From positions 37,320,621 to 37,384,620 of the forward strand of contig NC_088711.1 in assembly GCF_963576615.1 (NCBI RefSeq): 64,000 nt of DNA, read 5' to 3'. The DNA is from Watersipora subatra. Lineage: Eukaryota > Bryozoa > Gymnolaemata > Cheilostomatida > Watersiporidae. A program made the position numbers and the translations under genes. A model generated the notes under the pieces. It had not been told where the DNA came from, ran no database searches, and was given only the letters and a program-made list of their open reading frames with translations. Shown here piece by piece: positions 1 through 12,000 of this stretch (positions are counted from its first letter, which is position 1; the number at the start of each line of letters is the position of its first letter).

Positions 1-89
1 AGTTGTTCTTTGAAAAATTTCTCCTAGTTTAAACTGCAGAGAATGATATTCAGTTTGTATTGAAAGACGTGCGCAAGCTTCAGTTACTA
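1..89 (-). CDS. Possible further kinase gene exon cut by the window edge
   Basis: After a GGCCACAG acceptor the frame expected from the 862-921 exon stays open to the window edge, reading VVTEACARLSIQTEYHSLQ and onward. The acceptor is only moderate, so this is a tentative exon. Confidence 0.35.
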
Positions 90-3000
90 CTGTGGCCAAA
101 AATATTGGTTCTCTATCATGAAAACTTTATGTTAGCTTAAAATGAAATTCAAAACCCGCTTGCTGAAATTAACATGGACAGCCTTAAATCAATGGAATAG
201 GTTAGTGATCTAGTGAAACGCACTTAATAGTTTAATAGCCTGTGAACCTACATTGTTTGCTTCATGACAATCGACCAGTTTATAAAATTTAGTCGAATTC
301 AATTTTTAACTGCATGGAAATTTATCAGCAACTATTTTTGGCCTTAATAGTGACTTTACAAAGAGTATTCTCCATGAGTGAATGATTCATATGCATAGAT
401 ATATATACCTATGTTTATATATATATACCTAGGTTTATATATCTATGTTCATATGTTTGTCCATTCAAAGATATCTGGAAGCCATCACCTGTATATTTAG
501 AAAAAGACTCACAGGAAATATCGGGTGTAATGTAAAAGAACAAAGATGGTTTACTAAGACAATGATACCTATCAGAAGTGCTACCTCAAAAGATGTAAAG
601 ATTGTTATTTTAAATAGATTTAAAGCTATAATAAGTATTTTGTCTCAATAATAGAAACCACACTAGAATTTGACTTTCAAAGATCAGGCTGCCAAGTATT
701 AGATGAATCTAAACACAAGTCCGGATAAAAATGAACTAACCAAAGACTATTAGCATCTACTGGTAGACAGCATGTGAAGACTATTAGTGTCTACTGGTAG
801 ACAGCATGTGAAGAAACAATACACAACCTTATATATGCAGTCAATGCAAAGTGTTTCTTACCATCAGCTTGAAAAGAGTAGTCAGATGGAGGACCATATG
901 AGAGTGAATCCCGTTCCATACCTGAAAAATTGATCATGAAAAAGTATATTATAAAAAACTGCAAGTGAGTAAGCAACCAAGGTCGTTAGTAAGAACCCAA
1001 AGTTTAAGTTGTGAACCTGTTTTACTTCAAAGAGGTCACAATAGCAAAGGCTTTAGTAAACATCCGTATGTATAGTTTAGATGCTGTTACCAGATATAGG
1101 AGCTATAGTTGATAAAGCACCAACGGCGAGTAAATCTTTGGCCTCCGTTGAAAGAGTTGTCTGCACCCAACCCCTCGAACTTGATGCTTCTAAACCAATA
1201 AAACAGTTACATCTAAATGAGGTCAATCAAATACTGAATAATAATGGTAAAAGACAGTTGAATAGTGCTTCATCAAGTGTAGCCATAAACAATAAACAAG
1301 CAAAAACCACCATTAACAGGCAAACTAGACAACCCTACAGTATCAGAAGACATTTAAAACAATTTTACGACCATTTTCTATAGATGTATAGCTAAAATAT
1401 TGTTCCTATGTAGCGGTTTTATTTTGCGTTTGTCTATAAAACTCTAGCAAAACTCCTTGCTGTTTAAATAAAATACCTCCAAAAAGTTTGCTGCCATTTT
1501 AGGCTTTGCATTTCATCTTATATGCGCAGTTCTACGATGAAAAATTATAGATATTCGAAAAAATATGTTTAAATATTTGCTTGCCCTTTTATCGACCATC
1601 AATACTTATGCTATTATCCTATTGGTGTCGGTTTAGTAAATAACCAATATCGATTACTGTAAATTCCAGCCAATAATTCAAAAATTTGACACCAAATTTC
1701 AAGCGTAAAAATCCATCCTCGACTTATACAGCAGTAAGGTTTTTCATGACATGAATTCTAGTCAAATAAAACTTCAAAAAAACATCGAAAATCAAAATTA
1801 CATCAGGGATGTAATTTTAGGGATAAGGAGTAATCAGAGTAATAGGGAGTTATTTGCAAAATAGTAATAATCCTACTCAACACGAGACGGATCAATAGTA
1901 ATAATCCTACTCAACACGTGACGGATCAATAGTAATAATCCTACTCAACACGAGACGGATCAATAGTAATAATCCTACTCAACACGTGACGGATCAATAG
2001 TAATAATCCTACTCAACACGAGACGGATCAATAGTAATAATCCTACTCAACACGAGACGGATCAATAGTAATAATCCTACTCAACACGAGACGGATCAAT
2101 AGTAATAATCCTACTCAACACGAGACGGATCAATAGTAATAATCCTACTCAACACGAGACGGATCAATAGTAATAATCCTACTCAACACGAGACGGATCA
2201 ATAGTAATAATCCTACTCAACACGAGACGGATCAATAGTAATAATCCTACTCAACACGAGACGGATCAATAGTAATAATCCTACTCAACACGAGACGGAT
2301 CAATAGTAATAATCCTACTCAACATACACGTAAGATGGATCAAACACAAAATCCCATTCTTCACCATTTAAATTGTCATCACTAGGATTCTTTTCTAGAA
2401 TAAAGTTTTTTTTTCAAATTTATTGCTTTTTTCATAGTACCTGCCTACAAGTCCACACTTCCATTTGCTACACTCACTATCATCTATCCATTCTTTTTCT
2501 TGTATATGAATCACAATTCCTGACAGAAATCTGTCTTGTAGCATGGCTTTTCTGTTAAAAACGTACATACATGTATTATCAAAGATGGCAGTTCCGTTCT
2601 ATTGGTGAGGTGAGCCAATATGATGACGAAGTTTTGTTTTTCTTGCTTTGGTCTTCACTAAAACTGCTGTCTCTTGTTCTTTTGTTAACTGTTATACATG
2701 TACGTGTTGCCGATAACTGCCATCTTTGATAATACATGTATTATCAAAGATGGCAGTTCCGTTCTATTGGTGAGGTGAGCCAATATGATGACGAAGTTTT
2801 GTTTTTCTTGCTTTGGTCTTCACTAAAACTGCTGTCTCTTGTGCTTTTGTTAACTGTTATACATGTACGTGTTGCCGACAGCACAAAAGAAAATTGGCGT
2901 TTTTGCTGATGGCGTTTTGGAATGCCATTTCTTCAGCTCCGGTTTGCCCGCCTCTGATGCCGACTGAACTGTTAGCGATCAAACGATTTGAGCCAGAGAA

Positions 3001-6000
3001 ACCAGTCGACATATAAGGTGGGTACATATCAAAACCAAAATTTTTAAGCCAAGCTTTAGACTTTGACTTATACGCCGGGTCGACTTGTACGCCAGAATTT
3101 ACGGTAATAGAACATCCTAAAAATGGAAGCCGTGAAATGATGCTGTAGAAATGCTAACTTGTGCAGACAAATATCTCTGACACACCTTTCACACACTTTT
3201 AATAACCTACTCATGGTACCTTAATAAATACATAAATGGCATCCAAAATTAACAGTTAGAGACGATGCAAATAAGACACCAATTTAATAACAAACAGTGT
3301 AAAAAAGCGAGACAAAGCAGCCATATTGTTATACAAGTATGGCTGTGGCAAGTGAACAATAAAATTGGAAAGGTAGAAGGGAAAGTGAACTATGCAGTAA
3401 GCAATTACGGGCTATTACAAACAGCAGTCATGCAAAAAAGGAACCTCTAGCAACATCATCTGAAGCAAACAGAGCCACCACCTAAAAACAACATCTAATC
3501 ATCTAATCATGGTACAGTAATTGCATATCCCACTACCCTGGTATACAAAAAACAATGACAAAAAAAGCATTGGCATTACCTTGCCACAATAAAACAGGCT
3601 GGGTAGGAAAATGATGCTCACCATAGCTGGCAATAGTAGCAGGAATGTAAGAAGTTGCCTCCCCACTAGAGCTGCTTTTAGCAAGGCTTTTCTCCTTTAT
3701 TAGGTTATTTATAGATTCCTTGATGTGGGTGAAGGTCGGTCGGTCATAATGGTAAAATGAGAGCATTTTCGAGATTAGCTTGCATTCTTTGGGTGCCACT
3801 ACAGAATATTCCTCTAAAGCCAACTGCAAAACTGTAGGCTTAATGGACGTCTGGTCATACACCTCTCGAGACTTCAAATAGTCATCGTAAGCTTTATACT
3901 ACAAAAGTAAATTTATAAGTTGTGAAACATGAAGACAAAAGAAACTTGCCATAATAAAATCATCACATTTTAAGCTCTTATGTGTAATACCAATATCCGT
4001 AACTGATTTCTTCAACTTATAATAGTAACATCTATATCTGACTTTTTTAACTTGTATTAGTAATATCTCTAACTGATTTATTTAACTTATAACAGTAATA
4101 TCGCTATCTGACTTCTTTAACTTAGAATAGTAATATCTCTATCTGACTTATTTAACTTATAATAGTAATATCTCTATCTGACTTATTTAACTTATAATAG
4201 TAATATCTCTATCTGACTTCTTTAACCTATAATAGTAATATCTCTATCTGACTTATTTAACTTAGAATAGCAATATCTCTATCTGACTTCTTTAACTTAT
4301 GATAGTAATATCTCTATCTGACTTATTTAACTTAGAATAGTAATATCTCTATCTGACTTCTTTAACTTATAATAGTAATATCTCTATCTGACTTATTTAA
4401 CTTAGAATAGCAATATCTCTATCTGACTTCTTTAACTTATGATAGTAATATCTCTATCTGACTTATTTAACTTAGAATAGTAATATCTCTATCTGACTTA
4501 TTTAACTTATGATAGCAATATCTCTATCTGACTTCTTTAACCTATAATAGTAATATCGCTATCTGACTTATTTAACTTATAATAGTAATATCTCTATGAC
4601 TTATTTAACCTATAATAGTAATATCTCTATCTGACTTATTAAACTTATGATAGTAATATCTCTATCTGACTAATTTAACCTATAATAGTAATATCTCTAT
4701 CTGACTTATTAAACTTATAATAGCACTACTATAACTAACTGCATACTGACTGTTGCATATACCTCTACTTAACTCTCACTGCTAAGCTGATTACTAAGCC
4801 AATTACTGAGTTACTAACCTTCTCTGTGATGATAGATTTGATCTCCCATCTCACCTTCCGATTTTTCCAAGCAGCTCGAACTTGTTCATCATGTGACCAA
4901 GGTGCCTTTCGACTGACCATATGCAGAAGTGTAGCGCCAAGACTATAGATGTCTGATTCTAATTGAACTCCAGGCAGACCATTTAATAACAACTGAAATA
5001 AAATTTCAAACCCTTGACCAAATTTGGTTAACAACTGAACAGCAAATTTTAAAATACTTCTAAACTCGTATAACAACAAATTCTCTCTAACCTTGGCATC
5101 CCAATAGTGTACATGTATTTAAATGTACAAGTATATTCTCATTTAGCAGTTGTTTGATCAGGTCAACCTGATTTACAACTGATCAGGAAAATTGGATAAA
5201 CAATTAACCAATAGCAAGCTGGCAAATCATAATGATAACTATTTATTGTTGAAGCTGAGAACAAACTAAACTACAATGTATGTTATGGAAAACTGAATGA
5301 TGGGTTTGCATTGCAGTAGATCACAGGCCATCATGTTTAAGTAGACTCAAGAGATGTACTGCTGAGGAGTTAGAAGAGATGCTGTAAAAGGCGCGCGTTA
5401 GAATACAACAGGCGTTCGTGTTATATCAATAAACAGAACATTAGCTCTAATTCTGTCAGACTTATTCTCATAAAAGGTATCAATGCTATGTAAAAACAAC
5501 CTTTAATTGAGACCTTTCTACATCTTCAAGAGTTTTCTAGATTGCTCCTATAACTTCTGCCAAGCGCTAAATTCACACGAATTTCTTTTGCATTTATGTT
5601 CAATACAATGTTTATAAAAACATTTAGATATATGAATATTACAACAGCTTGAAAGGAACCACTTCTATAAATAGCCTGCTGTATCTACACAATGCGAAAA
5701 GAATGATATTGTGGCGATTTGTAATTATCTTCCCATTGAAAGGTTCAGTTTGTCAGAGTCTACTTATTGTTATTTATTGTTACTTATAGTTGTCAGAGTT
5801 TAGTTATTACACACAATATAAATGCCCTATATATATTTTTTTAACTTTTGTGCCGTTCTTTTTGTGGTTCCCACATGTTTTATCGATAAAGATCTACATC
5901 TTTTGTTTACATGCAAACTAGTGTAGTTCCACACACCTCGATGTCAGATTGGGTAAAATCATGTTCGGAATTCAAGTCACCTTTGCACTTGTATGAATTC

Positions 6001-9000
6001 AAGCTAACACTCATGCATGAAGTTTAGGTTCAATCAATCAGTTCAGAGCTCATTTTTGTGAAATTATCAAATTTGTAACACTGATTTGTGAGCAAAGGTT
6101 TAAGAGCAAAAAATGATACAATCGAAGATCAGCAGACAATTATTAGCCGAAGAACTTAATACAAAATATTTCATTATGTATTTAGGTTTTGGACATACTG
6201 ATGATTTTACTTTCCTGTATTATTTATCTTTTTGTCTGTAAAAAAATGACATACTTTTGGAGTTTTTTTCTCATGTTTAGAAACATCTACCTGCTATTCT
6301 ATTATCAGACTCTTATTTGCTTGAACAACACTAGCTCTGTCTTGACATATATACATATTTGCTGAATTTTGCTTAGTCAATCTTGCTAATAAACTGCCAC
6401 TTTTACTGAAAAACAGACTACCGTATATACTCTTGTATAAGCCGCACCTGTGAGCCTAAAACTACGTTTAAAAGTTTGGGGTGTGGCTTATACCCGCAGT
6501 CTAAAAGTTATACCTGTAAACGTCTCGCGGCTAGAGTACATTTTAAAATACGTAAATGCTAAAAAGAATTCATCCAGCAATAAGACACTAGGAAATATCC
6601 AGTATTTGTACTGACGTAATGAGGTCATTAGTCATGGTCACTGTCATGTGACAACTCCAGCACTGGATTCTATTCATTGGGTTGCTTTTCATTGATGCAT
6701 AAATGCAGTAGCAGTTTGGCTGGTAGATTCCAAAGTTACGTTCACAACTTTGCCTGTACATGGTGGCGGCTTATACACGAGGATTTACAGTATATTGAAT
6801 TTGAAAGACCAAACAATTCAGGCAAGAGAGAGATTCTCGCACTTCCTTCTAACTGCACCAACTTGAGCAAAAAAGATACCAAAGCTAAAAATGCTTATAT
6901 GTGTGCTAAAAGTATTATAATATGTTTAAAACAGGAGAAATATAATATATAAATAGAAATTATAATAACAGTTTATTACAGACATGCCATCTACAGTGGA
7001 ACCTCTACAGACGTGCCATCTACATCGGTTCTCGAACATAATCTGTTCCAGAAGGTTGTTCGAAAACCAAGTTGTTCGAGATCCGAAACAATTATTCCCA
7101 TTAGAATTAATGGATGTAAATTTTAATCTGTTCCAAGCCGAGATAACAACTTTGGTAAAGTATTTTTTTAACATTTTACACCATAAACTGTACTGTACAT
7201 ATACCTACTATAAATAAAAACGGGTAGATATAGATCGTATTTATTTTTAATAAAATATTTTCTATCTACAATGATGAGAAAAGAAAACAGAAAGTAGACA
7301 TTTCGTATGTTTTGCTCTTAAAACATCAACAAAATTCCAGGTTAAGATACAATACCAAAAAGTGGAGAAATTGATAACGAAACAGCGAAAAATACAACAG
7401 ATCAATTATATCAAAAATCATGTGAAAAAGAATATATAAACAGCAATGGCACGTTTACTTCACATCTTTGGAGGAGAATCCCCCTCCAAAACAATTTAGG
7501 GTTACTCGACTGGAGGAGTTGTCTCCCTAGCATATATCTCCAGTAGAAGAACGTCGTCCCAGATGGTTCTTTCGTTTTTGTAAGGAATTTATGAAGTGTA
7601 ACTCGCTTCTCCCTTTGTTAATGAATGTTTCCATACTGTTTCCGGAGCTGTTCCAAACGTTTAATTCTAATGCGCATGCTGCGGTTTGGTCGAGAACCAA
7701 ATTTATAGCTGAGATGAACAAATCTCAACTTTTTTGGTCGAAAACCGAATTGTTCGAGAACCGAAGCGTTTGGAGAACCGAGGTTTCACTGTATCTTGAA
7801 ATCAACTCAAAAAGATGATGAGACGACTCCAAATAGATTGGTAGCCATTACGCAGCTGTAGTACACACTAGACCAACCTCTGGGGCCATGTACCACCAGG
7901 TACCTGCCACACCTCGATCGCCTTCCATTAACTCATCCAAGTCAACTGCACATCCAAGATCTATTAATTTTAGAGGAGCTTCCATGCTGGTAAAATAATA
8001 TAAAGGACAATCACAAATATGATAAAGAATAAAATAATATAAAGGACAATCACAAATATGATAAAGAATAAAATAATATAAAGGACAATCACAAATATGA
8101 TAAAGAATAAAATAATATAAAGGACAATCACAAATATGATAAAGAATAAAATAATATAAAGGACAATCACAAATATGATAAAGAATAAAATAATATAAAG
8201 GACAGTCACAAATATGATAAAGAATAAAATAATATAAAGGACAATCACAAATATGATAAAGAATAAAATAATATAAATGACAATCACAAATATGATAAAG
8301 AATAAAATAATATAAAGAACAATCACAAATATGATAAAGAATAAAATAATATAAAGAACAATCACAAATATGATAAAGAATAAAATAATATAAAGGACAG
8401 TCACAAATATGATAAAGAATAAAATAATATAAAGGACAATCACAAATATGATAAAGAATAAAGTAATATAAAGGACAGTCACAAATATGATAAAGAATAA
8501 AATAATATAAAGGACAATCACAAATATGATAAAGAATAAAATAATATAAAGGACAATCACAAATATGATAAAGAATAAAATAATATAAGGGACAGTCACA
8601 AATATGATAAAGAATAAAATAATATAAAGGACAATCACAAATATGATAAAGAATAAAATGTTATAAATGGCAGTCACAAATATGATAAAGAATAAAATAA
8701 TATAAATGACAGTCACAAATATGATGAAGAATAAAATAATATAAATGACATTCTTAGGCAGATCATCATAATCCTGATTATGTCATTAACTCATTAACCA
8801 AGCCGAAAGAACCTATTAGCATGTTCAGAGCATAAGCAACATTCTAATCTAAGCATGCAAAGGAAAAAGTTATATGAACCATATTAATTTCTATTAATTA
8901 GCGCTGTGATCAAGAGTACCAACTAATGCAACTATAGCGTAACATGCGCTAGTCAAGCATTAGTATTAGTTATAATTATACCGTCAAATTTGAGTTATAA

Positions 9001-12000
9001 CCATTTCTACATAAAAAAATTTTGACATAACAAAAGCTTTAAAAAACAAAGTAATTCCAACATTCAAATCTTAAAATTTCTCAAAACATTACAAATTCAC
9101 AAGGAAAGCATTATGAAAAACAAGAAAAATAGGAATTACACGAACTCTGTTGCTTATTTTTACCACTTATGCCACCTTCCAAACCTACACACTGCCAAGC
9201 AACTCAGATGTCCCTAAGATAGAGTACCAGTTAAACCATTTTTATCGATTAACATTTTATTAATATAACTTTTACAAATAATTTTGACTTTAGCAAACAG
9301 TTTCTTCCCAGTTTTATGTAAAAACTTTGCTTGGTGGCTACATCCAAGTACCTGCAGTAGTACCTGCAGTAGTTATCTCTGTTTTCAGACTGAAGAATGA
9401 ATAAAAGGAAATACAATTTTTTCTTGTAGGTATATAATTGTCTTCAACATAAAACACAATTTCAACGAATAAAGTAAATAGCAAAGTTAATAGGTTTGAT
9501 TGAACAGATAGTTGTACGTGATAGTTGTACGTGATAGTTGTACGTGATAGTTGTACGTGATAGTTGTACGTGATAGTTGTACGTGATAGTTGTACGTGAT
9601 AGTTGTACGTGATAGTTGTACGTGATAGTTGTACGTGATAGTTGTACGTGATAGTTGTACGTGATAGTTGTACGTGATAGTTGTACGTGATAGTTGTACG
9701 TGATAGTTGTACGTGATAGTTGTACGTGATAGTTGTACGTGATAGTTGTACGTGATAGTTGTACGTGATAGTTGTACGTGATAGTTGTACGTGATAGTTG
9801 TACGTGATAGTTGTACGTGATAGTTGTACGTGATAGTTGTACGTGATAGTTGTACGTGATAGTTGTACGTGATAGTTGAAAGCTGAGTACTACCTCGAGA
9901 AAAGGATGTTTGGAGGCTTGACGTCACAGTGAACTATATTATGTGAGAGACAATATTCTATGGCCAGTGTTGACTCCACCATCACTTTGTGTAACAACTT
10001 TGAAGGCATCGACTTGTTTCTGTAGTGCTTAATGATATGCGAGAGATTTACCCCTACAATACATAATCAACAAGTAGTTTATGGTTAATTAATAATACTT
10101 TAAGAATAGGAAAGAATAACAAAGTCAATAGCCTTTTGCAATTTGACCAAAATGCGGAGTCCATTTTTTGATCCCATCTGTAGTCCAACCTGTAATCTAC
10201 ATATATAAACCTCAGTGTTTGTCTTTTTGTTGGTCTTTTTATCAATCATCGATGTGTCCAGTTATAACAATTAAAATCCATTGATAAAAAATCTGCTTTG
10301 CAGATGATTTGATCTCAGTACCTCCAGGTCTGAAGACCGGCAATCTAAACCACTACAACCAAGTTCAACTGACTGTAGAGATGAATTATTGTGATGACAT
10401 TAATATACTATATATACTATATAATATACATATTTATTAGTAGCAGTTGTAATCTGAGCTTGAGGTGATATTTTAAATGTAGCATTGCACTGTTTATATT
10501 AATTAATAATATAAGTATGATTCATAATGCTATATAATATTTATAAACAGTATAATTATTATTATTTAGATAATAAATGTAAATAGTAAATTAGAATCGA
10601 ATAAACAATGAATATAACATAATACATATATTGAAAATAAATATGTAATACTTGTTAAATATTATATTTCAAAAATACTATCAAATTTCATGTGAAATAA
10701 AAATTATAAGTTAGAATCAATATAATATTTATATTCATATTGTTAAAAATAAAATTAATTAGTTTTTAATGTTTGCTTGCCATATCGTTATTTACCAAGC
10801 AAATAACAAATCACAAGAATATCTCAAAAGTACATTAACTTACTTATTAGTGCAAGGTAAGCACGTAGTGTGCATTATTTTATACAAAAAACTGTTTCAA
10901 ATAAAAATTCATGAGCAGTCTTGGTATTTGTTGACATCGCCAGGTGATTGCGACAGGTAGCGGCAGGTGCCAATAGGTGATTGCGACAGTCTCTTTGGTC
11001 ATACATACCTTCAGCAGCATTCATATAATTCAAAAACGGGTAAAGCTAGTTTATCTTATTGAACCCAATATGGAAGAATCTGAAATGATTTCTTCTGCAA
11101 TTTTTTGTATATTCAATTTGCCAAATAAATATATAGCTCTATTTTCATTGTTGAACATGGAGACCTGATTAATTTTGAATTCACTTTTATTGCTGCGATA
11201 ATCATAGTTGAACATGAAAGTCATTTTCATAATGTAAATTTTTCTGCATTGCTATTATTTCAAGACCCATTTTTATTTTAAAAAATTGCTGCAAGAGTCA
11301 AAATTTCTATTTTATTAAAAGTTTGTCTAGATGGAGTAGTGATGTAGTTATGATAAGTTTTACAAACTAGCCTAACACTATCGTTGCAAACGTAAATGGC
11401 GGGTGTGATGCTGTATTGCAGATGTTCATAACTGTAAAACTGGTGCTTGGAGATTAAAACGCTTGTGAATTATATCTAAACTATAGCAAAAGTTGTTTCA
11501 CTTTACCTAGGGAGCATTTTGAAATTTATATTTCATCTGTATACAAAGAACATCAATGGTAAAAACCGAATGATACTTCTGGACGCATCTTGACGCCACT
11601 CAACGACCAATAAAACGTTCATTGTAATTCATTGTAAGGTTTCACTTTCATTGTAAGGTTTCACTTTCATTGTAAGGTTTCACTTTTGTTAATATTTATT
11701 ATATTGTACAGTTTATCATAGAAGAAAATGCAGAAATTATAAGAATAGCAAAACTTTTTATAAAATTAAAGTAACGTATATTAAGTTAAAGTATATTTTC
11801 AAATTTTACTAATAGGAATTTTGAAATCTGGTGATTCTCATAATAAAAAATCTTACCCATGAGATATGAGTTGAGAGTCCAATTCACTTTAAAGAGATGA
11901 CACACGAACAGGGTGTATGATTCCCTTAATTTAAAGAGATGACCCATGAACAGGGTGTATGATTCACATTAAAGAGATGACACATGAACAGGGTGTATGA

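Noticed and set aside
1081..1383. 100-codon plus-strand ORF starting MLLPDIGAIVDK
   Set aside because: Looks protein-like, but has no recognised similarity, lies in an intron antisense to the kinase, and no splice or promoter context supports it.
7970..8716. 248-codon minus-strand ORF of hydrophobic 13-residue repeats
   Set aside because: It is the 39-bp minisatellite read in an open frame; the unit length is divisible by 3 and the array is intronic.
9487..9927. 146-codon minus-strand ORF rich in TYNYHVQLSR
   Set aside because: Produced by the 13-bp array; three units give 13 codons, so every frame repeats.
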